Translations under genes and position numbers: made by a program
Assembly: GCF_902498065.1 (NCBI RefSeq)
Contig: NZ_CABVIR010000001.1
Coordinates: forward strand, 434,001-498,000
Length of the DNA: 64,000 nucleotides
Direction of reading: 5' to 3'
From: Pseudomonas fluorescens
GTDB lineage: Bacteria; Pseudomonadota; Gammaproteobacteria; Pseudomonadales; Pseudomonadaceae
Shown here: positions 43,511-52,242 of the stretch, piece after piece
How positions within the stretch are numbered: position 1 is the first letter of the stretch
Layout: every line of letters begins with the position of its first letter
The notes under the pieces: model-generated
Told to the model about the DNA's origin: nothing
Databases searched by the model: none
The model's input: the letters and a program-made list of their open reading frames with translations, nothing else

Positions 43511-43957
43511 TCAGACAGGCGCCTTCGGAATCAGAAACGTAACCCCGTGCGCTTCGGCAATCTCCAGAATTCGCGGCAAATCCTCCGGCACCCTGAGCCG
43601 ATCAACGGCTGTAAAAAACTGCCCGCCGCGCGGATCGGACACCACACCAATCATCCTCGCGGTCGCGCTGATGTTCTTGTAGGCATGGATCGACCCCCCG
43701 GGGATATGCACATAGCCGCCGGCAGAAACGGTGCTGGACTTGCCCTCGACGGTCACTTCGACCTGCCCGTCAGTGACGTAAAAAGCCTCGTCCCACGGAT
43801 GGAAATGCGGCGGCGGCCCGCCTCCTTGCACGCCTTCCTGAATGTGCATTTCAAAGGGTTTGCTCAGATCGCCGCCGGCGAGAACCGTGATTGCCTCGCC
43901 CACCACATTGACCGGCCCCGGGGTTTTTTCGGGCACGATGACGTGAACCGTTCGCAT
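43511..43957 (-). CDS. cupin domain protein
   Basis: This 148-residue protein has the cupin motif GGGPPPHFHPWDEAFYVTDG, with the metal-binding His pair and Glu, and the second motif GYVHIPGGSIHAYKN. It is a small cytoplasmic metal-binding barrel of unknown activity. It is divergent from the diiron oxygenase-like operon at 44145 with about 190 bases between, so a functional link is possible but unproven. Confidence 0.8.
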   Translation of the reverse strand: MRTVHVIVPEKTPGPVNVVGEAITVLAGGDLSKPFEMHIQEGVQGGGPPPHFHPWDEAFYVTDGQVEVTVEGKSSTVSAGGYVHIPGGSIHAYKNISATARMIGVVSDPRGGQFFTAVDRLRVPEDLPRILEIAEAHGVTFLIPKAPV

Positions 43958-44144
43958 GATTGCTCTCCGAAGGATGCGTCCACACCCCGCTGAGTATATT
44001 CACTTGCAGATGTGCCCGGTGCCCGGCCATCTGTCCGTCTGTCAGGGCAATTTCAACCCCGATTGAATTTTTTTCCAGGCGAATTGCTCTGCTGATGTAG
44101 AGACGTGCTGATTCAGCGTCCTGCCACTGGCCTCAGACCGAGAG

Positions 44145-45539
44145 ATGAGCACCATGACTGCCCTGACACGACTGGAATCCCAGCCTGCCCATGAGCACGC
44201 AATCCCGACCGCCGGCAGCCTGAAGCAATGCTATGAGCAACTGCTGATGAACAGCGATAGCGAGCAACGCCGGGCGCTGGGCCAGGCCTTGCTTGAAGCG
44301 CAGCTGCAACAGACCGCCGACCTGCCCGACGACCTGCCGCACGACGTATCGGCCCTGCAATCCTTCGTCGAACAGCACAGTGCGGACGTGGCTCGCCAAT
44401 ACGCCGACTACCTGAAAGCCCGCAAGGACGGCGGGCCGCGGCAGTTCTTCAGCAACAAGGCGCACGCGCTGTTTTTTCTGCAAGCCGTTGCCCCGACCAA
44501 ACTTGTCGACGGCGCCTGGTTGTATGGCTTGCTGCAGCACTGGCGCGACCCGCGTTTCGAAGGACTGGTGTGCACCTATCTGGAAGAGTTGGGTGAGGGC
44601 AATCCGGCGCAGAATCACGTGGTCATCTACCGAAAACTCCTCGCCGACCATGGCTTGCACGACAGCGGCGTGATCGCTGACGAGCATTATCTGCAAGGTG
44701 CAATACAACTGGCATTGGGTGAGTGCAGCGACGGGTTTTTGCCCGAGGTGATCGGCTACAACCTCGGCTATGAACAACTGCCCCTGCACTTGCTGATCAG
44801 CGCCTACGAGCTCAGCGAATTGGGCATCGATCCGTATTACTTCACCCTGCACGTGACCATCGACAACGCCAGCACCGGGCACGCGCAAAAAGCCGTGCAG
44901 TCGGTGTTGCAGTTGTTGCCGGTCGAGGGTGATCGCGAGGACTTTCTACGCCGCGTCGCCCGCGGTTACCGACTCAATGATTTGGGGCAGGGCAGTCGCG
45001 CGATCATCGAATCATTCGACCTTTACGGCGAAGTGCTGAACATGCTGGAACGCAAACGCCCGTTCGGCCAGCACATGCATTCCGATTACTGCCGGTTTGA
45101 CGGCAAGACCGTCAATCAGTGGCTGAGCGCGCCGGAGCAGTTGCCGGGTTTTCTCGCCGCCATGGAAAACAAGGGTTGGATCAAACGCCACCAGGCTCCG
45201 CAGGACAGCCGCTTCTGGCAGTTGATCGAGGGCGACGGCGCCGCCATGTTCGGGGTGTTCAGTCCGTATGAAAAACAGCTGCTGCACGATTGGATCGCCG
45301 GTGACTGGACGCCTGAGCGCTCAGCGGCCGCCGTTCGACGCAACAGTGGCGTCCCGGCAGAACCTCCCGTGCCAGCCAATGACCCGGACATCCAAAGCCT
45401 GCAAGCGGCGCTGCAAGGGTTGTCTGCGCACCAGCAGATGCACGTGTTGATCCCGTGGCTGTCTGCCCACCGCCACGCTCATCCCGCCGGTCTGATGGCC
45501 ACGCGACGATTCATCGAACTCAAATCCAGCCTGCGATAG
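44145..45539 (+). CDS. iron-containing redox enzyme, haem-oxygenase-like diiron family
   Basis: This 464-residue protein (ATG 44154 is an alternative start) belongs to the haem-oxygenase-like diiron group. Probable iron ligands are Glu147 and His158 in YLEELGEGNPAQNH, Glu210 in LGYEQLPLH, and His236, Asp240 and His246 in LHVTIDNASTGH. Known members perform N-oxygenation, oxidative decarboxylation or C-C cleavage in natural-product pathways. It is followed after 10 bases by an NPPY methyltransferase. The C-terminal 200 residues are unusual and of unknown role. The substrate is unknown. Confidence 0.75.
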   Translation: MSTMTALTRLESQPAHEHAIPTAGSLKQCYEQLLMNSDSEQRRALGQALLEAQLQQTADLPDDLPHDVSALQSFVEQHSADVARQYADYLKARKDGGPRQFFSNKAHALFFLQAVAPTKLVDGAWLYGLLQHWRDPRFEGLVCTYLEELGEGNPAQNHVVIYRKLLADHGLHDSGVIADEHYLQGAIQLALGECSDGFLPEVIGYNLGYEQLPLHLLISAYELSELGIDPYYFTLHVTIDNASTGHAQKAVQSVLQLLPVEGDREDFLRRVARGYRLNDLGQGSRAIIESFDLYGEVLNMLERKRPFGQHMHSDYCRFDGKTVNQWLSAPEQLPGFLAAMENKGWIKRHQAPQDSRFWQLIEGDGAAMFGVFSPYEKQLLHDWIAGDWTPERSAAAVRRNSGVPAEPPVPANDPDIQSLQAALQGLSAHQQMHVLIPWLSAHRHAHPAGLMATRRFIELKSSLR

Positions 45540-45549
45540 GGAGCGTTTT

Positions 45550-46545
45550 ATGAATCAGGAAGCGCACCTGAGCGCCGACGATCTGGCTTTGCTGCAACTG
45601 GGGCGCCGTTTGCAGGCTGACGGTTACCGCTTTATCACGCCGACGCCGCTGACGCATGAACGGGTCAATGCCCGCGCCGGACAGCTCGCCGCGAACCTTC
45701 GCGATGTCTACGGCTGGTCCAGGGCGTTTGCGCCAGGGCTGTTGTCGGCGGATGAACAGCGTCAGTTGCTACAGGCCGGCATCCTCGAAGAGCGCAGCGG
45801 TCGGCTGGCAAGCCGGGTGCGCTGGTCAAGCCTGGATGAGCTGTTGTTCGTGCATTCGAGTTTCCCCACCGACGCGGCAGACTCGGTGTTCTTCGGCCCC
45901 GACACTTACCGGTTTGCTCAACTGATCCACGCCCATCTGCAGCAGAGCTTCGCACCGATCAGGCGCGCCGTGGACATCGGCTGCGGGGCCGGCGTCGGCG
46001 CCATTGTGATCGCCCGCGCGCGCCGCGAAGCCGAGGTGCTGGCGGTCGATATCAATCCGGCGGCGTTACGTCTGACAACCATCAACGCCGCACTCGCGGA
46101 AGTGACCAACGTCCGCATCGAGACCAGCGATGTACTGCAGGATGTCGACGGCACCTTCGACCTGATCGTTGCCAATCCACCCTATATGGCTGACCCGGCC
46201 GAGCGCGCCTATCGCCATGGCGGCGGTGCGTTCGGCGCGCAATTGTCGTTGCGCATTGTCGAGCAAGCGTTGAATCGCCTGGCCCCCGGCGGCTCGCTGG
46301 TGCTGTACACCGGCGTCGCGATGGTCGAGGGCCGCGATCCTTTTCTGGACGCGGTCACCCCGTATCTGGAGACGGCGCGCTGCGGCTGGACCTATCGCGA
46401 AATCGATCCTGACGTGTTCGGCGAAGAGTTGTTGAACCCCGGCTACCAGCGCGTGGAGCGGATTGCGGTGGTTGCGCTGATCGTGACGCGGCTCAGTCCG
46501 GGGATCGACGCAAGCGTTGAATCTGCCGCGGGGGGTGAGCCGTGA
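45550..46545 (+). CDS. class I SAM-dependent methyltransferase with NPPY motif
   Basis: This 331-residue protein has VDIGCGAGVGAIVIARA as SAM motif I, LAVDINPAAL, and NPPY at residues 209-212. NPPY is typical of enzymes that methylate planar amide or ring nitrogens (PrmC or N6-adenine type). It has an extra N-terminal domain of about 130 residues. It forms an operon with the diiron enzyme. A small peptide frame with a strong ribosome binding site follows. Confidence 0.8.
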   Translation: MNQEAHLSADDLALLQLGRRLQADGYRFITPTPLTHERVNARAGQLAANLRDVYGWSRAFAPGLLSADEQRQLLQAGILEERSGRLASRVRWSSLDELLFVHSSFPTDAADSVFFGPDTYRFAQLIHAHLQQSFAPIRRAVDIGCGAGVGAIVIARARREAEVLAVDINPAALRLTTINAALAEVTNVRIETSDVLQDVDGTFDLIVANPPYMADPAERAYRHGGGAFGAQLSLRIVEQALNRLAPGGSLVLYTGVAMVEGRDPFLDAVTPYLETARCGWTYREIDPDVFGEELLNPGYQRVERIAVVALIVTRLSPGIDASVESAAGGEP

Positions 46546-46614
46546 AGAATCTGGCGATGACCACTGTCGGGCTTGTGTCCTGTCAGATGATTGGCATGCG
46601 CTAAGGAGATGGAA

Positions 46615-46656
46615 ATGAAAGGTTTTCAAAAGGCCAATCCCCCGAACCCTTCCTGA
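46615..46656 (+). CDS. possible 13-residue peptide after the methyltransferase
   Basis: TAAGGAG six bases before the ATG is a near-perfect ribosome binding site for a frame encoding MKGFQKANPPNPS. It comes 69 bases after the methyltransferase stop, in the same direction. The peptide could be the precursor modified by the diiron enzyme and methyltransferase, but a frame this short may be chance. A second, 20-codon frame overlaps the methyltransferase stop (GTGA at 46542) and ends at the binding site. Confidence 0.25.
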   Translation: MKGFQKANPPNPS

Positions 46657-46795
46657 GCGCCTGAAAGCAGGACTATGATCTGTGCGGGTACTCCCGCTGG
46701 TTGACTGATTGCCTGTAAAAAATTTTACGAAAAATTTACGGGGCCTATAAGTTGGGCATTCGATACTGCGCGGCGCTAATTTGGCAGGTTATTTT

Positions 46796-48250
46796 ATGTC
46801 CCTCGCAGCAATGCGGCTTATCGGCTTCATCTTAGGCATTTTTCTGATCACTCTAGCCATAAGCATGGCTATTCCAATGATCACGCTGCTGGCTTTCGAT
46901 CGTAACGACGATCTGTCGGCCTTTCTTTGGTCGAGTTTGATTACGATCATCTGTGGCCTCCTATTGATCGTGCGGGGGCGCCCAGACATTGCCCAGCTTC
47001 GCCCGAGGGACATGTACCTGCTGACTACGGCTAGTTGGGTGGTGGTGTGCTCCTTCGCAGCGTTGCCAATGGTGTTTATCAGCGATATCAGCTACACCGA
47101 CGCGTTCTTCGAAACAATGTCTGGCATCACGACCACGGGCTCGACTGTCCTCACCGGTCTGGATACCTCATCTCCTGGCTTGTTGATATGGCGCTCGATG
47201 CTTCACTGGTTGGGTGGTATCGGCTTCATCGGCATGGCTGTGGCGATCCTTCCACTGTTGCGAGTAGGTGGCATGCGTCTTTTTCAGACAGAGTCCTCTG
47301 ACTGGTCGGAAAAAGTGACGCCGCGCTCCCATGTGGCAGCCAAGTACATCCTTTCGCTCTATCTGGGGCTTACTGGTGTCGGAGCACTGGCGCTCTGGAT
47401 CGCTGGGATGACGCCGTTTGAAGCGGTCAACCACGCAATGTCGTTGATTTCGACCGGTGGATTCTCAACTTCGGATGCCTCACTTGGGCATTGGGCGCAA
47501 CCATCGATTCACTGGGTAGCGGTGGTCATCATGATTATGGGTAGCCTGCCCTTTACCTTATACGTCGCGACATTGCGCGGCCATCGGCGTGCGCTCATCA
47601 AGGATCATCAGGTACGCGGGTTTCTAGGATTCTTGATCGTCACCTGGCTGGTTGTGGGGACTTGGCTGTGTTTTCACAGCGATTACGGATGGTGGGACGC
47701 GTTTCGTATCGTGGCGGTCAATGTGACCTCGGTCGTCACCACCACCGGAATTGCGGTTGGCGATTACACCCTATGGGGTAGCTTCGCAGTTTTGCTTTTT
47801 TTCTACCTGACCTTTGTCGGCGGATGCTCAGGCTCGACGGCTGGCGGCCTTAAAATTTTCCGATTCCAGGTTGCTGCCGCTTTACTGGTAAGTAGTTTGA
47901 AGCAATTGATCCATCCGCGAGCAGTGATTCAGAAAAAGTACAATGGTCACCCCATTGATGAGGAAATCTTGCGCTCGCTTTTGACCTTCTCATTTTTCTT
48001 TACCATCACCATTGCGGTAATCGCCCTGGGACTCGCATTAATCGGACTGGATTGGACGACAGCTTTGAGTGGCGCGGCTACTGCGGTATGCAACGTTGGA
48101 CCAGGTCTGGGTACGATCATCGGGCCTGCCGGTAACTTCTCATCATTACCTGATGCCGCAAAATGGTTGCTCACCATTGGCATGCTACTGGGGCGATTGG
48201 AGATACTCACTGTGCTGGTACTTATTACACCGGTTTTTTGGAGGTACTAA
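46796..48250 (+). CDS. trkH: TrkH family potassium uptake protein
   Basis: From the ATG at 46796 the protein has 484 residues. It has four P-loop segments with selectivity-filter regions such as MSGITTTGSTVLTG, SLISTGGFSTSD, TSVVTTTGIAVGDY and CNVGPGLGTIIGPAG, and about 10 helices. It is the membrane subunit of the Trk potassium system and needs TrkA, which is not in the window. Its G+C is lower than upstream genes. The AT-rich promoter region (GTAAAAAATTTTAC near 46716) precedes it. A gap of 266 bases without a gene follows. Confidence 0.85.
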   Translation: MSLAAMRLIGFILGIFLITLAISMAIPMITLLAFDRNDDLSAFLWSSLITIICGLLLIVRGRPDIAQLRPRDMYLLTTASWVVVCSFAALPMVFISDISYTDAFFETMSGITTTGSTVLTGLDTSSPGLLIWRSMLHWLGGIGFIGMAVAILPLLRVGGMRLFQTESSDWSEKVTPRSHVAAKYILSLYLGLTGVGALALWIAGMTPFEAVNHAMSLISTGGFSTSDASLGHWAQPSIHWVAVVIMIMGSLPFTLYVATLRGHRRALIKDHQVRGFLGFLIVTWLVVGTWLCFHSDYGWWDAFRIVAVNVTSVVTTTGIAVGDYTLWGSFAVLLFFYLTFVGGCSGSTAGGLKIFRFQVAAALLVSSLKQLIHPRAVIQKKYNGHPIDEEILRSLLTFSFFFTITIAVIALGLALIGLDWTTALSGAATAVCNVGPGLGTIIGPAGNFSSLPDAAKWLLTIGMLLGRLEILTVLVLITPVFWRY

Positions 48251-48516
48251 TCTTCGCTCAACGGCAACACCGCGAGGGTTATCGTGTTTGCCCAACCTAC
48301 AACCAAGGATTGCTGGAAGACATCCTCTTTTCCTGGTGCGTAGCGGAGTCAAAAAAAGCTTCCACATGGGGTTCATGATGGAACTCGCTTTCTTTTCGAT
48401 ATACGAAGTGGAGTGCTGATCTACCAAAGGGTTTTGGTAAGGAACCGTGATCAGCGCTGCGTACCTAAACCACCACGGGCATCTTCAAGCACCCGCAAGC
48501 GTGCAACGGTTGTCGC

Positions 48517-48705
48517 TCAGCAACGGTTACAGGTTTTGATGCCTAGCAATGTATAGACGGGGCAGAAACGGAAAATGCCAGTGGCCAGTGGCACTAAACC
48601 TATCCAACCCCACATGCCGATCACACCGGACAAACTGAGGCCAATGAGAAGCAGACCGGCGACGACGCGCAAGCCTCGGTCAATGGTTCCAATGTTCGTT
48701 TTCAT
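48517..48705 (-). CDS. YgaP-like DUF2892 membrane protein
   Basis: This 62-residue protein has two hydrophobic helices (VVAGLLLIGLSLSGVIG, WIGLVPLATGIFRF) and ends CPVYTLLGIKTCNRC, the DUF2892 pattern. Such proteins accompany rhodanese and sulfide-detoxification genes. It is the last gene of the sulfide operon, 13 bases after the second YeeE protein. Confidence 0.85.
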   Translation of the reverse strand: MKTNIGTIDRGLRVVAGLLLIGLSLSGVIGMWGWIGLVPLATGIFRFCPVYTLLGIKTCNRC

Positions 48706-48718
48706 GGCGATCTCCCGA

Positions 48719-49138
48719 TCAATGGTTGCGCCGGGTCTCCAGCGCAGTAAACAACAACATGCCGGCCAGCATGGCCAACATGAATACGATCACTTGCCAG
48801 TGTCCTGTCAGCAGAATTGCCACGGCGGGGCCAGGACAGATGCCGGCTATTCCCCAGCCGATGCCGAACAACAGGCTCCCGCCAATCAAGCGCGGGTCCA
48901 ACTCACGTTTGATCGGTAGCTGCATTGGCCTTCCCAGCAGCGAACTGGATTGTCGGCGTGCCCAGGTCAGCGGGCCAACGGCTATGCCAATGGCCCCGAC
49001 CATGACCAACGCCAAGGAAGGGTCCCAGGCACCGGTTAAGTCCAGGAAAGCGAGTACTTTGCTCGGGTTGGCCATGCCTGCCAGAAGCAGACCCAAGCCG
49101 AACAGCAGGCCAGCAATGAATGCGGTCAGTTTGATCAT
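48719..49138 (-). CDS. YeeE/YedE family transporter subunit (second)
   Basis: From the ATG at 49138 the protein has 139 residues and four hydrophobic helices, with GMANPSKVLAFLDLTGAWDP and GIGWGIAGICPGPAVA, whose Cys lies in the pore region of YeeE-type thiosulfate/sulfur transporters. It pairs with the preceding YeeE protein, overlapping by four bases (ATGA), as in PmpA-PmpB. Such proteins bring in or release sulfur compounds. Confidence 0.85.
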   Translation of the reverse strand: MIKLTAFIAGLLFGLGLLLAGMANPSKVLAFLDLTGAWDPSLALVMVGAIGIAVGPLTWARRQSSSLLGRPMQLPIKRELDPRLIGGSLLFGIGWGIAGICPGPAVAILLTGHWQVIVFMLAMLAGMLLFTALETRRNH

Positions 49139-49575
49139 GTCCAACCCCCCAGAAGATGACGCAGGACAAACACTGTGGAGAAACCGCTGAGCATGAAACA
49201 CACAGTGGCGACCATCGATCGCGGCGAAAGGCGCGATAGGCCGCACACTCCATGGCCACTGGTGCAACCTGAGCCGTATCGTGTGCCGATGCCCACCAAT
49301 ACACCGGCGACGATCAGTCCGAACCAGCCACTTTTGAACTCAATCTGTGGCAGCGTGGCGAACAAGCCCCATAGCAGCGGCGCGATGAGCAGGCCCAGGA
49401 GAAAAAGTACTTTCTCACTCACCCCCTCGCTCCCGCGCTGTAAAAGACTGCCGATCAGACCGCTGATGCCTGCGATACGTCCGTTGGCAACGACAAATAG
49501 ACTGGCCGCCAGGCCAATCAATGCGCCTCCGGCAAGGGATGACCAGGGCGTGAAGTTGAGCCAGTCGACATTCAT
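49135..49575 (-). CDS. YeeE/YedE family transporter subunit (first)
   Basis: From the ATG at 49575 the protein has 146 residues with four hydrophobic helices and the motif GTRYGSGCTSGHGVCGLSRL, the cysteine-containing loop of YeeE-type transporters. It is coupled to the second half by a four-base overlap. Its ATG also overlaps the stop of a truncated ArsR gene (ATGA). Confidence 0.85.
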   Translation of the reverse strand: MNVDWLNFTPWSSLAGGALIGLAASLFVVANGRIAGISGLIGSLLQRGSEGVSEKVLFLLGLLIAPLLWGLFATLPQIEFKSGWFGLIVAGVLVGIGTRYGSGCTSGHGVCGLSRLSPRSMVATVCFMLSGFSTVFVLRHLLGGWT

Positions 49576-49685
49576 GTGGATTCTCCGGCGCGAAATTGTT
49601 GATAGAGGGGGTGGATGACTGCCAATGCTGCGGGGCTGCTGATGCGATAGAACACCTGCTTTCCGTGATGGCGGCTCATGCACAT
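49572..49685 (-). pseudogene. fossil ArsR-type regulator, C-terminal fragment
   Basis: The minus strand after tauE encodes a fragment MSRHHGKQVFYRISSPAALA ending QFRAGEST, which is the final strand-turn and last helix of an ArsR/BigR-type winged helix protein. Everything before it, including the recognition helix, is missing; the tauE gene ends two bases upstream. The TGA overlaps the next ATG, preserving the ancestral gene junction. The BigR-type sulfide repressor was apparently lost by deletion, and control may have passed to FisR. Confidence 0.7.
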
Positions 49686-49687
49686 GA

Positions 49688-50488
49688 CTAAATCGCTTTC
49701 ACCAGCAAGGCCACCGCAACCACCATGGAAACTGCGGCGAAGCCTTTTTGTAAGTGTGGACCCGCCAGCCGTGCCGCGATCAGACGCCCGCCGACCATTC
49801 CGACCAATGCTCCGATGGAAAACGGAATGGCAACTGCCCACTGCAAGTGCCCGGCTGCCGAGCTTGCGGCAACGCCGGAAATTGATACCAGCGCAATAAC
49901 GGCCAGAGACGTCGCGAGCACCGACTGCGCTGTCAAATTGGTGTATCGCTGGAGCGCTGGCACCATCACAAAGCCACCGCCCACGCCGAGCAAACCAGAA
50001 AGCCCTCCCGCGACAATGCCAGAGACGGTGAGTGCCCATGCACACGGACCCGTCCAGTTAAGCTTTCCTCGGTTGACGTCCAATAGGCAAGGTGGTGGTT
50101 TGGATGTGACGGGGGGCTTCGACTCCGTGGAGGGCGCGAGTGATCGTTGATAGACCCGAAACGCAACGTACATCAGCACGAAGGCAAACAGGATCGTCAA
50201 CGGGCGGTTAGGTGTGCGCTGCGCCAGCCAAAGGCCGAGTGGAGAACAGACGATCCCTGCGCCTGCAACTAAAAGCGCCGCTTTATAGCGGACGGTGCCG
50301 TTTTTGAGTCCCATTACGGCACCCAGGGTCGCGGCTAAACCGACAGCCAATAAACCAATTGGCCCTGCTTCAGCCATGCTCAAGCCCACTCCAAACACCA
50401 GCAAGGGAACAGCCAGTATTCCTCCGCCGGCGCCGGTCAGCGCCAGAATGACTCCTACAGTAAGCCCGAGCAGCAAGACCACGATCAT
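49688..50488 (-). CDS. TauE/SafE family sulfite exporter
   Basis: From the ATG at 50488 the protein has 266 residues and about eight helices with two repeats of the TauE pattern: GVILALTGAGGGILAVPLLV and GIVAGGLSGLLGVGGGFVMV. TauE/SafE proteins export sulfite or organosulfonates. In a sulfide-oxidation operon it would remove sulfite formed by persulfide dioxygenase. It ends just before the truncated ArsR fragment. Confidence 0.85.
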   Translation of the reverse strand: MIVVLLLGLTVGVILALTGAGGGILAVPLLVFGVGLSMAEAGPIGLLAVGLAATLGAVMGLKNGTVRYKAALLVAGAGIVCSPLGLWLAQRTPNRPLTILFAFVLMYVAFRVYQRSLAPSTESKPPVTSKPPPCLLDVNRGKLNWTGPCAWALTVSGIVAGGLSGLLGVGGGFVMVPALQRYTNLTAQSVLATSLAVIALVSISGVAASSAAGHLQWAVAIPFSIGALVGMVGGRLIAARLAGPHLQKGFAAVSMVVAVALLVKAI

Positions 50489-50516
50489 CCCAGTCTCCTT
50501 GCCTTCAAGTCTGATT

Positions 50517-52187
50517 TCATAGGTCGGCCATCTCAGGTTTCGCCATCCACTCATGGCCCTTGAGCATTCCCTTCCAATACAGCGGTGGAAGAATCCGCTC
50601 TTTGAGCAGCCATGCCAGCCTCGATGGCCGGGTACCGTCAATCAGCCAGGATGGAAAACTGGGGGCAACCTTGCCGCCATAGGTGAATTCAGCCAGTACG
50701 ATCTTGCCGCGTTCAACCGTCAGCGGGCAGGAGCCGTAACCGTCGTAATGGGCGCTGCCTTTCGCTTTACCCATGGCAGCCAACACATTGTGGGCAACGA
50801 CTGGCGCCTGCTTGCGCGCTGCTGCCGCGGTTTTGGCGTTGCTGGAGTTGGCGGCGTCTCCCAGTGCGTGAATATTTGCCCAGGTTTTATGACGCAGAGT
50901 GACTGGGTCGACATCAATCCAGCCAGCCGCGTCAGCGAGAGGGCTGACCCGAATGAAATCCGGCGCAATCTGCGGTGGAACCACATGAAGGAGATCAAAG
51001 TCGCGTGTAACAAGATGGGCGCTGCCATCCGGATTAACGCAGTTGAACGTTGCAGTCCGTGCGGGTCCATTCACACTGGTGAGCGTGTTGCCGAAATTCA
51101 GATCGATACCATAGGCCGTGACGTATTTCATCAGTGCTGGCACATAATCGGGAACTCCGAACAGCACCGCGCCGGCGCTGCAAAACTCGATCTCGACGTT
51201 GTCCAATACGCAGGTACGTTTCCAATGATCGGCAGATAGGTACATTGCTTTTTGCGGCGCCCCGGCACATTTGATGGGCATGGGCGGTTGCGTGAAAATG
51301 GCTCGGCCACCACGCAGTTGCTGCACCAGTTCCCACGTATAAGGCGCAAGGTGATACAGGTAGTTTGAAGTCACGCCGTTGCGGCCCAGGGTGTCCGACA
51401 AACCCTCGATGGCATGCCAATTGAGCTTCAGGCCAGGGCACACGATCAGTTGCTCGTATTTGACGACTCTGCATCCATCAAGAATGACGGCATTTCTCTC
51501 GGGTTCGAAAGCAGCGACCGCCGACTTGATCCAATGCACACCGCGGGGGATGGTCGTACCCATCGTGCGGGCAGTTTGGGGCGCATCGAAGACTCCACAG
51601 CCGACAAGTGTCCAGCCTGGCTGATAGTAGTGCACATCTGCCGGGTCGATGATGGCAACGTCGAGTCCTGGGTCTCGTGCCAGCAAACTGGATGCAGTCG
51701 CGATACCTGCCGCACCGCCCCCGATGATGACCACTGTATGTTGCGCCTCAGCAACTTCGACCGGCGTGCGCCCCTGATTCACAATCCGGCGAATGACGCC
51801 TTTCATATCGAACCCGGCTTTTTTGGCGGTCTCGACGATGTGTGGCAGGGATTGTTGGCCCGCTTGTGACAGCGCCCACATCGTTGTCGAGCGCATACCG
51901 GAACGGCAATAGGCCAACACCGGTTTTGGCAGTGTTTCAAGGAGCTTGCCGAAGGCAATACCTTGCTCGTCGGTGACTTTGCCTGATTCCGCGGGAAGGT
52001 AGTGCGCCTCGATGCCGAGCGCTTGGGCGGCTCGTTTGATTTCGGCAAACAAGGGTTGATCGCCGCCTTCACCATCGGGACGGTTACACACAATGGCGCG
52101 AAAACCGGCGTCTTTCAGTTCTGCCAATTGATTGGGGAAAATCTGTTCTGATACCGACAGTCCAGGCGCAAGGCAACGAATGTCCAT
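50517..52187 (-). CDS. sulfide:quinone oxidoreductase fused to a TIGR01244-type phosphatase/sulfurtransferase domain
   Basis: This 556-residue fusion has two domains. Residues 1-110 form a DUF442/TIGR01244 domain with a Cys-x4-Arg loop in AYCRSGMRSTT. Residues 150-556 form an FAD-dependent SQR with HTVVIIGGGAAGIATAS, a redox Cys region around VGCGVF, IVCPGLKLNW, FTQPPMPIKCAGAPQKAMY and the ANIHALGDAANSSNAKTAAA block. It oxidises sulfide and passes electrons to quinone, producing persulfide. It acts at the inner face of the membrane, before the persulfide dioxygenase step. Confidence 0.85.
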   Translation of the reverse strand: MDIRCLAPGLSVSEQIFPNQLAELKDAGFRAIVCNRPDGEGGDQPLFAEIKRAAQALGIEAHYLPAESGKVTDEQGIAFGKLLETLPKPVLAYCRSGMRSTTMWALSQAGQQSLPHIVETAKKAGFDMKGVIRRIVNQGRTPVEVAEAQHTVVIIGGGAAGIATASSLLARDPGLDVAIIDPADVHYYQPGWTLVGCGVFDAPQTARTMGTTIPRGVHWIKSAVAAFEPERNAVILDGCRVVKYEQLIVCPGLKLNWHAIEGLSDTLGRNGVTSNYLYHLAPYTWELVQQLRGGRAIFTQPPMPIKCAGAPQKAMYLSADHWKRTCVLDNVEIEFCSAGAVLFGVPDYVPALMKYVTAYGIDLNFGNTLTSVNGPARTATFNCVNPDGSAHLVTRDFDLLHVVPPQIAPDFIRVSPLADAAGWIDVDPVTLRHKTWANIHALGDAANSSNAKTAAAARKQAPVVAHNVLAAMGKAKGSAHYDGYGSCPLTVERGKIVLAEFTYGGKVAPSFPSWLIDGTRPSRLAWLLKERILPPLYWKGMLKGHEWMAKPEMADL

Positions 52188-52242
52188 AAGGGTCTCCGTT
52201 ATGGGTATTTTTCTTCTGAGTTTTTTTGGGGGGAGGGCAACG

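Noticed and set aside
46542..46604. 20-codon frame starting in the methyltransferase stop (GTGA)
   Set aside because: The overlap could mean coupling, but the peptide has no recognisable feature and no independent binding site; mentioned only as a side note to the 13-residue frame.
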